A DNA stretch of 40,585 bases from Pseudanabaena sp. M53BS1SP1A06MG (GCA_020404105.1 JADBWH010000132.1:1-40585), one strand, 5' to 3'. Numbered from the stretch's first letter, positions 1-10,078 are shown. Numbers and translations: made by a program. Notes: generated from the letters alone by a model not told the origin.

Positions 1-319
1 AGAAGACCAAAACCCCCTGCGAAAAGCATGATTTGATTAAACTGGGCTTGTTGCTCTTCGGTCAGCGAATCAAGGTTAATAGTAGTTGAATCAGAACTTT
101 GAGCGATCAGTTGATCATTGTTTTGATTGTTATTTTGAACAGAAGCTACAGCGCGATCGCACTAGATGTGGAGTTGTTTGGTAGCGAACTCGCCGCAGGG
201 CTGGGAGCAGCTATGAGATGCTGTAAACTCACAACTGCAAATAAAGTAATCAAAAATAGAGCAACTCTACGCCAAGTTACACTCAGATACTGCAAAGGTA
301 AATATTTCAACAAATTCAC
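1..319 (-). pseudogene. Partial secreted protein gene, apparently frameshifted; runs off the left edge
   Basis: Read on the minus strand, a GTG at 319 preceded by AGGAG (328-332, 8 nt spacing) opens a frame encoding a typical signal peptide: a WRR pair, a hydrophobic core LFLITLFAVV and a small-residue AAPSPAAS region. That frame stops at a TAG next to a GCGATCGC octamer (about 146-160). The neighbouring frame is then open to the window edge and encodes a Q/N/S-rich linker followed by TEEQQAQFNQIMLFAGGFGL. A secreted protein whose two halves lie in different frames is the simplest reading. A sequencing error, or a separate short peptide, are alternatives. The protein family is not recognisable from this piece. 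An upstream GTG at 328 is a second possible start. Confidence 0.4.
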
Positions 320-465
320 TGATGACACTCCTAAAATATTTTCAAGACAAAACGCGATGCTTTTAGCAATATCGTAAGCCTATAGGAATGTCGAGCTAGT
401 TAATCTTGTAGCTTTAAATTTCTTAATTCTTAAGCTGATACAGACTATTGAGGATTTGAGCAGTA

Positions 466-516
466 CAGAAATATTTTTAAAAGAGGCGATTTGCATCACT
501 TTTAAAAATATTTCTG
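466..516. repeat. 18-bp perfect inverted repeat
   Basis: Arms 466-483 and 499-516 (CAGAAATATTTTTAAAAG and its complement) enclose a 15-nt loop. It lies in the roughly 300-bp gap between the left-edge gene and the Nudix gene. It could end the minus-strand Nudix transcript, although the stem is AT-rich. Apart from this and the AT-rich 560-620 stretch I see nothing else in the gap. Confidence 0.5.
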
Positions 517-623
517 GGTTCTAAGTAAGCTCAAAGCGCTGTAATTAATCGATTTATATCTAGGAACAATCAGAGTCATAGAAAATGATATATGTTTTAT
601 ATAAGCTTGAACTAACATAAATT

Positions 624-1109
624 TTATTGCAATTTACCAATATAATCGCGAATAACAGGTGTAAAGATCTTTACTATCTGCTGATAAACTTCTCTTTTAA
701 ACCTAACTATGGAGTCAAGAGTTTGCTCGATCTCCATAAACTGCACTACCCGAAATTCGCGATCATGGACATCGAGCTTGCAGTCAGAGGCAGGATGATC
801 CCAGTAAAAAGCATACCAACGCTGTCTTTGTCCGCAATAATTTGCCCATTTGCCTGTTAACTTCAGCGAAGGTGGAAAATCGTAATATAGCCATTCAGGA
901 TGAACATAGGCAAGCTCAGCATTATCAATACCAACCTCTTCATAAAGCTCCCGTAGAGCTGCTACCTGTGGATCTTCGCCCTCATCAATGCCACCCTGTG
1001 GGAATTGCCATGAATCAGGCACGCCCAGACGCTCACCAACTAGCACTTCTCCCTTGCGATTAAAAACGATCAGCCCGACATTTGGGCGATAAGATTTTTC
1101 AGGTTTCAT
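624..1109 (-). CDS. rppH: RNA pyrophosphohydrolase (RppH/NudH-type Nudix hydrolase)
   Basis: This is a 161-residue Nudix hydrolase. The Nudix box spans residues 39-61 (GGIDEGED...RELYEEVGI) and has the complete G-x5-E-x7-REUxEExGU pattern, with metal-binding glutamates in RELYEE. The N-terminal YRPNVGLIVFN and the WQFPQGGIDEGE segment are typical of the RppH/NudH (Ap5A pyrophosphatase) group. That group removes pyrophosphate from the 5' end of mRNA to start decay and also hydrolyses diadenosine polyphosphates. Length fits the family. The ATG start follows an AT-rich stretch without a strong Shine-Dalgarno sequence. It lies downstream of the acetolactate synthase gene on the same strand, but a terminator separates them, so it is probably its own unit. 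Family assignment is firm; substrate preference is inferred. Confidence 0.9.
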   Translation of the reverse strand: MKPEKSYRPNVGLIVFNRKGEVLVGERLGVPDSWQFPQGGIDEGEDPQVAALRELYEEVGIDNAELAYVHPEWLYYDFPPSLKLTGKWANYCGQRQRWYAFYWDHPASDCKLDVHDREFRVVQFMEIEQTLDSIVRFKREVYQQIVKIFTPVIRDYIGKLQ

Positions 1110-1157
1110 ACTTTACTAATTTGATAAGTCCAAGGCATAGCACCGTCGCTAATTATC

Positions 1158-1198
1158 ACCAAAAAAGAATGCTGCACGCACGACATACAGCATTCTTT
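1158..1198 (-). terminator. Rho-independent-type terminator after ilvB
   Basis: An 11-bp stem (AAAGAATGCTG at 1164-1174 paired with 1188-1198) is followed on the minus strand by a run of T residues. It sits about 100 nt downstream of the acetolactate synthase stop codon. Confidence 0.65.
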
Positions 1199-1294
1199 AA
1201 GATTTTGTTAAGAGAATTGAAAGCAACGCCCTCAACAGAGCGATGCCAAAAACTATAGCGCACGCTCAGTATACGTCACATGTTTTGGGTTTGA

Positions 1295-3061
1295 TTAAAC
1301 AAGTTGGGCAGTACGTTCAAGTTCAGAGGCAAGCTCTTGAGCTTCTTTACTTAACTGCGATCGCTGAGGTGTTTGTAAACCGACCATCTGATCATTACTT
1401 GCTCCAGGGGGAACCATCGGATAACAGTTCTCATCACGCTTAACGCGGAAGTCAGCAAAAACTGGACCATCATAAGCCAGAATTTCGGCAACTGCGGATT
1501 GCAAGTCACTTGGCTCAATTACCTTAACCCCTTTAATTCCAAAGGCTTCAGCAAGTTTGACGAAATCAGGCATCCCCACTTCCATATTGGAAGAAGAGTA
1601 GCGCTCATTGTAGAAGCTCTCTTGCCACTGACGCACCATACCTTGCCAGCCATTATTAACAACAATCACCTTGATATTGATGCCATATTGCGCCAATGTG
1701 CCTAGCTCCTGAATATTCATCTGAATACTAGCATCACCACTAATACAAATGACGGGATCATTTTGTAGAGCAACTTTTGCACCCATGGCTGCAGGCATTC
1801 CATAGCCCATCGTGCCAAGCCCTGCACTAGAGATCCATTTACGGGGACCAGTCTTGATCAACTGTGCTGCCCACATTTGGTGTTGTCCCACATCAGTTGC
1901 GAAATAAGCGTCAGGAGCCTGTTTACCCAACTCGTGAATTACCTGCTGCGGCGAGAGCACACCCTCATAGGCAGGTACTTCAAGGGGATAATCTTCTTTC
2001 CACTCATTGAGTTGTTTAAACCAATCCTTAGTTTGAATAGTTTCCTCATAGCTGGTAGCTTCGAGGATTGCTTGTAATACTTCCTTAACATCACCAACAA
2101 TAGGAACATCGGGCTTGCGATTTTTACCAACTTCCGCAGGATCGATGTCGATGTGAATGACTTTCGCTTCAGGAGCAAATTTGTCCAAACGACCTGTAAC
2201 GCGATCATCAAATCTTGCGCCAACCGCAATCAATAAATCACAACCCTGTACTGCAAAGTTGGCATAAGCAGTGCCATGCATTCCCAACATGCCAAGGGAA
2301 AGATGATTATTTTCATCATAAGCTCCTTTACCCATTAGGGTTGTAGTCACAGGTAATTGGAATCGCTTCGCGAGTTCCGCAATTTCAGCATGGGCATCAG
2401 AGATTACCGCCCCACCACCTACGTAAAGTAATGGGCGTTTAGATTGGCGAATTAAAGCGATCGCGGCGGCAATCTGATGGAGATAGCCCTTAACTCGAGG
2501 TTGGTATCCGGGGAGATCAATTCTGACTTCTTCAGGATTGTAGTCAAACTCTTGCTGACCAATATCCTTCGGAATATCCACCAATACAGGACCAGGGCGA
2601 CCAGTACCTGCAATATGAAAAGCTTCAGCAACGATGCGAGCAATGTCTTCAGGTCGGCGAATCACATAGGAATGCTTCACGATTGGTAAAGTAATGCCCC
2701 AAATATCCGTCTCTTGAAATGCATCCGTACCGATCGCATAGGAAGGGACTTGCCCAGTAATTACTACCATAGGGACAGAATCCATTTGCGCGGTGGCGAT
2801 ACCCGTGACGAGGTTAGTAGCTCCGGGTCCTGAAGTTGCCACACATACTCCCACCTGTCCAGTTGCACGGGCATATCCATCGGCAGCATGGACGGCTCCC
2901 TGTTCATGGCGCACAAGATAATGTTGAATCTCACCTCTTGCCTCTGCCTTATAAATCTCGTCATACACTGGCAGAATTGCTCCACCGGGGTAGCCGAAAA
3001 TATGTTTTACACCCTGTCTTCTCACACTGTCGATGAGAGCAAATGCACCCGTTGTTCGCAA
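1295..3061 (-). CDS. ilvB: Acetolactate synthase large (catalytic) subunit
   Basis: This thiamine-diphosphate enzyme condenses two pyruvates, or pyruvate with 2-oxobutyrate, in the first common step of branched-chain amino acid synthesis. At 588 residues it is full length. Visible features are the N-terminal [15 protein letters not shown] segment, the catalytic glutamate E53 in RHEQGA, the central FAD/ThDP-fold domain, and the C-terminal ThDP/Mg motif beginning GDASIQMN (around residue 437) followed by [12 protein letters not shown]. No ATG is in a sensible place. TTG at 3061 has a strong AGAGGAGG 5 nt upstream, so I take it as the start. The frame is open a little further up to a TAG near 3116 but offers no better start. 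The regulatory subunit ilvH is not in the window. A terminator follows at about 1160-1198. Confidence 0.95.
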   Translation of the reverse strand: MRTTGAFALIDSVRRQGVKHIFGYPGGAILPVYDEIYKAEARGEIQHYLVRHEQGAVHAADGYARATGQVGVCVATSGPGATNLVTGIATAQMDSVPMVVITGQVPSYAIGTDAFQETDIWGITLPIVKHSYVIRRPEDIARIVAEAFHIAGTGRPGPVLVDIPKDIGQQEFDYNPEEVRIDLPGYQPRVKGYLHQIAAAIALIRQSKRPLLYVGGGAVISDAHAEIAELAKRFQLPVTTTLMGKGAYDENNHLSLGMLGMHGTAYANFAVQGCDLLIAVGARFDDRVTGRLDKFAPEAKVIHIDIDPAEVGKNRKPDVPIVGDVKEVLQAILEATSYEETIQTKDWFKQLNEWKEDYPLEVPAYEGVLSPQQVIHELGKQAPDAYFATDVGQHQMWAAQLIKTGPRKWISSAGLGTMGYGMPAAMGAKVALQNDPVICISGDASIQMNIQELGTLAQYGINIKVIVVNNGWQGMVRQWQESFYNERYSSSNMEVGMPDFVKLAEAFGIKGVKVIEPSDLQSAVAEILAYDGPVFADFRVKRDENCYPMVPPGASNDQMVGLQTPQRSQLSKEAQELASELERTAQLV

Positions 3062-3322
3062 AGTAGCCTCCTCTAGACTCTTATACTTAAAATTGTTCGC
3101 GATCTAATCAACCTACTGCTGAAGCCTTGGCAGATACCCTTGGCGCTCTATACTACGAACAAGTAGCTTGAAGCAAGTACCTTAAGTTTATAATTTGTAG
3201 CAATTGTATCGATAATAACATAGACAAGCTGACACAAAGCTGCTAGGCAACAAGCCCAAAAGGCAATTTTAATCCAAGAACTCAAATAATAATTACAGTG
3301 TTTTATGCTGACTTAAAGCACA

Positions 3323-3359
3323 GAAGACTGTTTGAAAGCTCCGCTTTCAAACAGTCTTC
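3323..3359. repeat. 17-bp perfect inverted repeat upstream of ilvB
   Basis: Arms 3323-3339 (GAAGACTGTTTGAAAGC) and 3343-3359 form a GC-containing hairpin with a 3-nt loop. It lies between the metalloprotease and ilvB, both on the minus strand. For the metalloprotease this is upstream DNA and for ilvB it is more than 250 nt upstream, so a role in either is uncertain. It may be a repeat-family remnant. Confidence 0.45.
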
Positions 3360-3393
3360 CTCCCCATCTAAAAACTTAATAGTCTGTAGCAAA

Positions 3394-3505
3394 TATAGCA
3401 ATCCAAAATCAGTTGTAAAAATCATTGGCTTTAGCCTCGCTTAGTCATTGGTTATGGGTGGCTGAGCGAAGCCGAAGCCACCCATAACCAATTAGGATTG
3501 CTATA
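3394..3505. mobile_element. MITE-like element, family 3 (TATAGCAATCC ends)
   Basis: The 11-bp ends TATAGCAATCC and GGATTGCTATA are perfect inverted repeats, bounded by TA. Inside is a 17-bp stem (3447-3463 with 3476-3492) whose loop is GAGCGAAGCCGA. The left 50 nt match the complement of the right half of the element at 27352-27464 with only a few differences, so these are copies of one non-coding family. No transposase is encoded. Confidence 0.7.
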
Positions 3506-3521
3506 GTTTGTGATTGCACAA

Positions 3522-4508
3522 CTATTTGCTAGATTTACGTACCAGTCGCCAAATTTTATTTCCAACTACACAAGTCGCTAACATTGCGATCGCCATATCA
3601 GGTTTAAACTCAAAGGGAATTGAGGTCAAATTATCAGGTACTTCCCAACCAATATCTTTAAAACCAGCATAATCCAGTTTAGTTAATAGTTTTCTCGTAC
3701 CTTGAGTAAGTGTAGGATCCATAGATGTTTCTTGAGTAGTATTCGTCACAGGTAAGGTACTCATCGTTCCATCTGCCCAGTGTGAATTACCACTTGATAG
3801 AGGAATATTGCTGCCATATAACGCAACCGAGTTTGTACCTGTAAATGATCCACTAGAAATTTTATTATCCCAAGACGGATTTCCTGAGATAATCCCCATA
3901 ATGTGACCAAGTTCATGGATAGCGACTGAGAGAAAGTCACTTTGACCAGTTGTTGGGGGTGCAGAAACATCTCCAAAATTCCAAACAACAGATGCATTAG
4001 TCGTAAAAGAGATCGAGCCGCCCCAAGGAGCATAGTCTGTTGGAGTAGTAGCAAGCACTCCACTCTGTCCACGAGACTTTAAGGTATTAATAAATGCTGT
4101 TGTTCCACCTGCTGAATAACCGCCAAAGCCACCCACTCCAAGAGTACTTGATCCTAAATCTTGTCCTCCAACATAAATTAGCAGAGTATTTGCGCTAATG
4201 GGTTGATCTGTTGAGCCATTAATCACTATTCCTGTTGCAGGATTAAAAAAACTAGGTGTCCAAGTATTTGTACCCCCACAACTAGGCACACATATAGAGG
4301 TTAAATTATCTGTGAAGCTGTTGTAGTATGAAGCTGCATCAGCCAGCCGATCTCTGGCAGCTTGATTATTTGTAAAAAAGCTATTGGTGTCGTAGGTATA
4401 GTCAAACTGAAATGTAAAGGCATAGCTTGCAGCAGGTACTACCAGAGTAAGTCCCAAACCGATAGTGCCATTAGCGATCGCTTTCCGTAACGTGATGCCC
4501 ATTTGCAT
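3522..4508 (-). CDS. Secreted zinc metalloprotease with a cyanobacterial C-terminal sorting-type tail
   Basis: This 328-residue protein begins with a Sec signal peptide (hydrophobic core TIGLGLTLVVPAASYA, cleavage likely after AASYA at about residue 30). The metal site HELGHIMGI lies near residue 200. Two histidines and the glutamate of HExxH are present and the following glycine resembles metzincins, but the position of the third metzincin histidine holds serine. The C-terminus has SIPFEF, then a short hydrophobic span and WRLVRK, resembling PEP-CTERM-type exosortase signals in which PFEF replaces PEP. It is therefore probably exported and anchored or processed at the cell surface. Start ATG at 4508 follows GAGGAG at 10 nt; ATG at 4502 is an alternative. 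It is divergent from petH. The natural substrate is unknown. Confidence 0.75.
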   Translation of the reverse strand: MQMGITLRKAIANGTIGLGLTLVVPAASYAFTFQFDYTYDTNSFFTNNQAARDRLADAASYYNSFTDNLTSICVPSCGGTNTWTPSFFNPATGIVINGSTDQPISANTLLIYVGGQDLGSSTLGVGGFGGYSAGGTTAFINTLKSRGQSGVLATTPTDYAPWGGSISFTTNASVVWNFGDVSAPPTTGQSDFLSVAIHELGHIMGIISGNPSWDNKISSGSFTGTNSVALYGSNIPLSSGNSHWADGTMSTLPVTNTTQETSMDPTLTQGTRKLLTKLDYAGFKDIGWEVPDNLTSIPFEFKPDMAIAMLATCVVGNKIWRLVRKSSK

Positions 4509-4767
4509 GATTCAAGACTCCTCTAAGACCTAACTTTAATTTATATGACATCTATAGTGTTTCATGCCAACACTGAGCAAATTACTGTGATAAACCAAAG
4601 CTAAAGTGCGAAAACTTCTGAAAACTTCTATTTATCTTTAGAAATAACGCTTTTAAGGGGTGCTATAAATTCAATATTAATAGCGACAAAATATTAATAA
4701 ACATGTAATCTTTGCCCCATCAAAGAGATCTTTCTGCTACAGAATACAGACAAGTCGCATTTAAAAA

Positions 4768-4773
4768 TATAAT
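4768..4773 (+). promoter_or_regulatory. Candidate -10 box for petH
   Basis: A perfect TATAAT lies 42 nt before the petH ATG, in the 307-bp gap shared with the divergent metalloprotease. No convincing -35 hexamer stands at the usual distance; the best are TACAGA or CAGACA. I see no other clear structure in the gap. Confidence 0.35.
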
Positions 4774-4809
4774 AACTGCGTGTTCTTCTGTCATATATCG
4801 ACCACATAA

Positions 4810-5709
<900 letters not shown>

Positions 5710-5720
5710 TTTCTCATAAC

Positions 5721-5755
5721 AAAAGGGAGGGGTGCAAAGCACTCCTCCCTTTTTT
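5721..5755 (+). terminator. Rho-independent terminator of petH
   Basis: A GC-rich stem (AAAAGGGAGGGGTGC at 5721-5735 with 5739-5753, loop AAA) is followed by a T run, 12 nt after the petH stop codon. Confidence 0.85.
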
Positions 5756-5808
5756 GTGTCTAAACAAATTGATCTGTATATAATTTAGGTAACTGTACCT
5801 GTTGCGGC

Positions 5809-7170
5809 ATGAAACTAGAATTACTCTGGCTGCTTGTAGGAATTTTCATCGGAGCGATCGCTACTAGTTCTTGCTGGCTGAGTTGGCAATATCCCAAGAA
5901 AAGATGGAATCGCAAATTGCGGAAGCGATCGCAACATGTGTTTAAAGTTAGGTCAATCCATAGCCTAAAATCTTGGGCAAAAAATATTCAACAAAACCTC
6001 CAACAGGATCTCCAACAAAAGTATCGTGATCAATTGGGCGATAATAGCCTCATTGACCATGAATCTGAACGACAATTGTGGGAAAACATCATCGAATCTG
6101 CTCCCATTGGTTATATCCAAGTTGATCAAGATAACCACTTAAATATCTTTAATCAAAGAGCTGCAACGATGCTGAGGATTATGAACCATCAACAGGGACT
6201 ACTTCGCAAATCATTTTTATTGCAAGTAATCCGTTCCTATGAGTTAGACCATTTAATCGAGCAAACCCGCTCACAAAGTAGGGGATTTCAAGTTGATTGG
6301 GTATTTCATCCCGCAATTCCTGATCCAGTTGATCCAGTACCACAGCAGGGACGACCGATTCGGGCTTACAGTATTTACTTAGAACATGGTCAGATAGGCA
6401 TTTTTCTGGAAGATCGCCAAGAAGCGATCGCCATTGCCCAGCAGCGCGATCGCTGGACATCTGATGTTGCTCATGAGCTAAAAACTCCCCTAACAGCTAT
6501 CCGCCTAGTCGCCGAGACCCTTGAGTCGCGTGTCGAGCCATCTGCCCGCATTTGGGTAGAGCGACTTCTCAGTGAAATTGAGCGCCTCACCAATCTTGTT
6601 AAGGATTTACTAGATTTAGGTCAGATGGATGTGGGGATCGAACCGCATTTGCAAATTAGCGAGGTAAATTTAGCGGATTTAGTGCGAACAGTATGGACTA
6701 CCTTAGAGCCATTGGCTAACCGTAAACAAGTTAGCCTGCAATATATTGGTGACGAAACACTAACTTTACAGATAGATGAATCTCGCATTTATCGGCTATT
6801 TCTAAATTTATTGGACAACAGCATTAAGCACAGCCCTGCACTTCAACACATTACAATCAAGACAAATATAGTGGGTAGTCAAGTTCATATTGAAACAATT
6901 GATGCAGGTGAAGGTTTTCCTGAAGATGTCCTATCACATATTTTTGAGCGCTTTTATCGGGTGGAGTCGTCACGCACTCGATCAGGGTTAGATCATGGTG
7001 GTAGTGGACTCGGATTAGCGATCGCCCATCAAATTGTCCTATTGCATAAAGGTACAATAACCGCCAGCAATCATCCTGATGTAGGGGGAGCATGGGTTAC
7101 AATCACGCTACCATATCAAAAGCCTATGACATCAGAAAATTTGCAAACTTCTCAGCCTCTTCGTAAATAA
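5809..7170 (+). CDS. PhoR/SphS-like membrane sensor histidine kinase
   Basis: This 453-residue two-component kinase has one N-terminal membrane segment (about residues 4-25, LLWLLVGIFIGAIATSSCWL), a PAS-like sensor (about 90-200, beginning ENIIESAPIGYIQVDQ), a HisKA dimerisation helix with the phospho-acceptor H222 in DVAHELKTPLTAIR, and a HATPase domain with N box LLDNSIKHSP, G1 DAGEGF and G2 GGSGLGLAI. All catalytic motifs are intact. Layout and H-box sequence resemble the phosphate sensor SphS/PhoR of cyanobacteria, but no response regulator is adjacent and phoU is 11 kb away, so the phosphate role is an inference. The pentapeptide gene starts 19 nt downstream and may be co-transcribed. 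Confidence 0.85.
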   Translation: MKLELLWLLVGIFIGAIATSSCWLSWQYPKKRWNRKLRKRSQHVFKVRSIHSLKSWAKNIQQNLQQDLQQKYRDQLGDNSLIDHESERQLWENIIESAPIGYIQVDQDNHLNIFNQRAATMLRIMNHQQGLLRKSFLLQVIRSYELDHLIEQTRSQSRGFQVDWVFHPAIPDPVDPVPQQGRPIRAYSIYLEHGQIGIFLEDRQEAIAIAQQRDRWTSDVAHELKTPLTAIRLVAETLESRVEPSARIWVERLLSEIERLTNLVKDLLDLGQMDVGIEPHLQISEVNLADLVRTVWTTLEPLANRKQVSLQYIGDETLTLQIDESRIYRLFLNLLDNSIKHSPALQHITIKTNIVGSQVHIETIDAGEGFPEDVLSHIFERFYRVESSRTRSGLDHGGSGLGLAIAHQIVLLHKGTITASNHPDVGGAWVTITLPYQKPMTSENLQTSQPLRK

Positions 7171-7189
7171 AGCTTCTTAAATAGGTATC

Positions 7190-8182
7190 ATGAGTGCAGA
7201 AAAATTTCTGAAAGAATACATTGCTGGTCGTCGAGACTTTACCAGAATCAATCTCGCTAATGCCAATCTCTTTAACAGTGATTTGATCGGCGCAAATTTA
7301 ACCAAAGCTGACCTGCGACGGACTAATTTAGTCTTTGCTTATCTCAATAAAGTGACTGTTAATCATGCCAACTTAACTGGGGCAAGATTAGGCGGCGCAA
7401 CTCTCAACCAAGCAATCATGATAAGCGCTAATCTCTCTGAAGCCGACCTGCATGGAGCAATGTTGAAACGTGTCAACCTATTTGGGGCAAATTTATCTCT
7501 CGCTAACTTGATGGATGCCAATCTAGGAGAAGCGGATTTACGTAGTGCCAATTTGCGGGGGGCAAATTTACGTTGTGCGATATTAAGTGCCACGCTAATG
7601 CGAGAGGAACGTGGATATCCACCAACTACCATGAATGGGGCAAATCTACGCAAAGCTGATTTGCGGGGGGCAAATCTGAGCGGAGCTGATCTCACTAGTG
7701 TTGATTTATCCGAAGCAAATCTCAGTGATGCCACCCTTGCAAGGGCTAACTTACATGGCGCAAATCTCAGTGGCGTAATTGCGAACAGTACTAATTTTGC
7801 CGAAGCAAATCTCAGTGATGCCAATTTGACAGAAGCTAATCTCAAAAATGCCAATTTTATCAAGACCGATCTCAAAAATGCCAATCTTCGTCTGGCAAAT
7901 TTATTTGGTGCGAATTTGAGCAAAGCTAATGTCAGTATGGCAACCCTAAGCAGTGCCTCATTAATTCAGGCAATTCTTACAGGAACTGATTGTTCGCGAT
8001 CGCTACTAGATAACGCTAATCTTAACCAAGCCAGTCTTGTCGATGCTTATTTAGTGAGAGCAAATCTGGATGGCGCAGATCTGACTAGTGCTGTGCTTAC
8101 AAGAGCCGAGCTAAGTGGCGCAAGTACAATTGGTACAATCTTCCATAATGCAACTATGCCCGATGGTAAAAACCATTCCTAA
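7190..8182 (+). CDS. Pentapeptide-repeat protein
   Basis: The 330 residues consist almost wholly of A(D/N)LXX repeats (ANLFN, ADLRR, ANLTG, ANLRG and so on), which fold into a right-handed quadrilateral beta-helix. A short non-repeat leader (MSAEKFLKEYIAGRRDF) precedes them, and a small interruption near residue 140 (MREERGYPPTTMN) breaks the ladder. There is no signal peptide or membrane span, so it is probably cytosolic. Such proteins are abundant in cyanobacteria and mostly have no known function. It begins 19 nt after the histidine kinase stop, suggesting a shared transcript. A truncated MITE follows immediately downstream. Confidence 0.9.
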   Translation: MSAEKFLKEYIAGRRDFTRINLANANLFNSDLIGANLTKADLRRTNLVFAYLNKVTVNHANLTGARLGGATLNQAIMISANLSEADLHGAMLKRVNLFGANLSLANLMDANLGEADLRSANLRGANLRCAILSATLMREERGYPPTTMNGANLRKADLRGANLSGADLTSVDLSEANLSDATLARANLHGANLSGVIANSTNFAEANLSDANLTEANLKNANFIKTDLKNANLRLANLFGANLSKANVSMATLSSASLIQAILTGTDCSRSLLDNANLNQASLVDAYLVRANLDGADLTSAVLTRAELSGASTIGTIFHNATMPDGKNHS

Positions 8183-8192
8183 AATTTATAAT

Positions 8193-8259
8193 GTAATAGT
8201 GTTGCGGGCGCTTTGCCCCCGCAACACTATTACAAAAAAAATTACTTTGCAGCACTACC
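8193..8259 (-). mobile_element. MITE-like element, family 1, copy truncated at one end
   Basis: In reverse orientation this shows the left end GGTAGTGCTGCAAAGTAA (ending at 8259) and the central stem GTAATAGTGTTGCGGG (8193-8208 with 8218-8233), but the other terminus is missing. Relative to the copies at 10.1 and 11.6 kb the stem carries an A/T swap on both arms, so pairing is kept. Confidence 0.65.
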
Positions 8260-8362
8260 AAATTATATATTCTTGCCTTGACGTAGATAGCATTGATCAA
8301 ACAAGATGACAACAGCACATCGCCTACCTCATACTATCTTTAGCCATATCACCTAAAAATCT

Positions 8363-9079
8363 ATGGAAGATTTCAATCTTCTAGAGGAAGTTATAGATAG
8401 CTTGGAGCAAGACAGCAATGTACTTCGCATCAAACGACTCATCCTCTTTACTTGTAATGACACATGGTCAAATGATGTCAACGAAGTCAAAGCACTACGA
8501 ATGTACCAGCTTATTCAGTGCTTGATGCTCAGGTTTCCAGATATCAATTTACTCAAGCAAAAATTAAATAGTCACGTCAAGCAACTTAGTAAACAATCAG
8601 ATTATCTGCTTGCTGCCGATAATATTATCGATGCGATCGGTTTTCTCTATACTTTGCGAGATGAAGGGAAACTGCCCGATAAATTTTTAAGTGTAGAAGA
8701 AGTAGTTGAAAATTCTTCTGAGCCTGTCAATGACAACAGTGAATTTGATAAACAGTCAACTACTCCCCATGAGCGTAATCTTAAGTACTTAACTAACTTA
8801 TTTGACCTACGGGCTGATATTTCACGCGATATAAGTCCACTCCATGCCAAGATTCTGCTCTTTTCTAGTTTGCATTATCGGTTCAGTTCGCAGGAACGGG
8901 ATTGGTCTGCGCTCTATGCCTATGACCTTGATGATTTGATACAGCTTGTTTTTCAAACCTATGAGACTTTTGATGCTTTAGAGCAACAACTTACTCAAGT
9001 CAGCCAAACCCTTGATCAGCCAGAGAGTGCAAAACGAGCCTCGACTGTGATTTTACAAACGCTAAGACCTTTCTATTAA
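8363..9079 (+). CDS. Conserved cyanobacterial-type hypothetical protein
   Basis: I do not recognise this 238-residue protein as a member of a named family. It appears mostly alpha-helical and acidic, with a low-complexity linker near residues 115-135 (NSSEPVNDNSEFDKQSTTP) separating an N-terminal and a C-terminal helical part. It has no signal peptide, membrane span or obvious catalytic motif. An in-frame TAA lies just upstream of the ATG, which fixes the start region. Codon use, including a HIP1-type GCGATCGG site, matches the neighbouring housekeeping genes, so it is likely a real, resident gene. It stands between a MITE and the alpha/beta hydrolase with no clear operon partner. Confidence 0.7.
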   Translation: MEDFNLLEEVIDSLEQDSNVLRIKRLILFTCNDTWSNDVNEVKALRMYQLIQCLMLRFPDINLLKQKLNSHVKQLSKQSDYLLAADNIIDAIGFLYTLRDEGKLPDKFLSVEEVVENSSEPVNDNSEFDKQSTTPHERNLKYLTNLFDLRADISRDISPLHAKILLFSSLHYRFSSQERDWSALYAYDLDDLIQLVFQTYETFDALEQQLTQVSQTLDQPESAKRASTVILQTLRPFY

Positions 9080-9172
9080 AAATGCGATTGCATCTTGCAA
9101 CTAATGATTCTTAAAAAAGTCTCTAAATTGTTTCAACAAACTTGAGTGCAGATCGCTAATAAAAGAGGAAAT

Positions 9173-10051
9173 ATGAGCCAAAATTTGCAGCTATTCTTTC
9201 AAATATTGCACAAATTTTTACTGCCAGTAATTCGGGTTATTGTTCTTTCTTATATTGGCTTAGCAATCGCCTTATATTTCGGACAGTCAAATATGGTGTT
9301 TATGCCCAGCAAAGATATCCTTGAAACACCAAAGTCTATTGGCTTAAAATTTGAAGATATTCAACTAACTACCAAAGATAATATCAATTTATCGGCTTGG
9401 TTTGTCCCTGCACAAGATAATAATTCTATTGGGCAGGGCGTGATTTTGTTTTGTCATGGTAATGGCGGCAATATTAGTAATCGCCTTAGCTATTTACCGA
9501 TATTTAAAGACTTAGGATTCGCCACATTTCTGTTTGACTATCGCGGCTATGGCAAAAGTGAGGGGCAGCCAAGTGAAGTGGGAACCTATCAAGATGTCGA
9601 GGCAGTATGGCAATACCTCACCCAAGAGCGCAAAATCCCCTCCCAAAGAATTATCATCTATGGTGAATCTCTGGGGGGGGCGATCGCGTCCTACATTGCC
9701 CAAACTACGGCAACAAAAAATCCTCAAAATTCCCCAGCAGGGTTGATCCTTGCCTCGACATTTACCTCAATTAGTGATCGCGCCGCCGAGCTTTACCCAT
9801 TCCTGCCAATTCGCCTATTATCAAAGTTTTCCTATAATTCGATTGAGCGTCTACCGAAGATCAAAATCCCTATGTTAATCATACACAGCACCGATGATGA
9901 AATTATCCCATTTCATCACGGCGAGAAAAACTTTCAAGTAGCCAACATACCTAAAAAATTAGTTAAATTGCGCGGTGATCATAACGGTGGCTTTCTAGAT
10001 TCTCTCGAAACCTACCGCAAAGGCATCAATGAATTTACGCAAAAGATATAA
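9173..10051 (+). CDS. Membrane-anchored alpha/beta hydrolase (Bem46/YfhR-like)
   Basis: This is a serine hydrolase of 292 residues. An N-terminal hydrophobic helix (about residues 10-35, LPVIRVIVLSYIGLAIALYF) probably anchors it in a membrane. The oxyanion motif FCHGNGGN is followed by the nucleophile elbow GESLGG (Ser about 166), the acid in HSTDDEIIPF (about 240) and the histidine in GDHNGG (about 270), so the triad is complete. The order and the HGNGGN motif match the Bem46/YfhR group, whose substrates are largely unknown. I place the start at the ATG at 9173, preceded by AGAGGA, rather than at the in-frame GTG at 9146. Confidence 0.85.
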   Translation: MSQNLQLFFQILHKFLLPVIRVIVLSYIGLAIALYFGQSNMVFMPSKDILETPKSIGLKFEDIQLTTKDNINLSAWFVPAQDNNSIGQGVILFCHGNGGNISNRLSYLPIFKDLGFATFLFDYRGYGKSEGQPSEVGTYQDVEAVWQYLTQERKIPSQRIIIYGESLGGAIASYIAQTTATKNPQNSPAGLILASTFTSISDRAAELYPFLPIRLLSKFSYNSIERLPKIKIPMLIIHSTDDEIIPFHHGEKNFQVANIPKKLVKLRGDHNGGFLDSLETYRKGINEFTQKI

Positions 10052-10078
10052 TCATCATCGACGCAAACAAAAATTACG

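Noticed and set aside
99-377. 92-residue plus-strand ORF at the left edge
   Set aside because: It overlaps the minus-strand signal-peptide reading, has no ribosome site and its translation shows no domain or secretion pattern; it is probably a shadow.
7363-7923. 186-residue minus-strand ORF inside the pentapeptide gene
   Set aside because: It is the antisense of regular AxLxx repeats, which automatically yields a long open frame with a repetitive translation.
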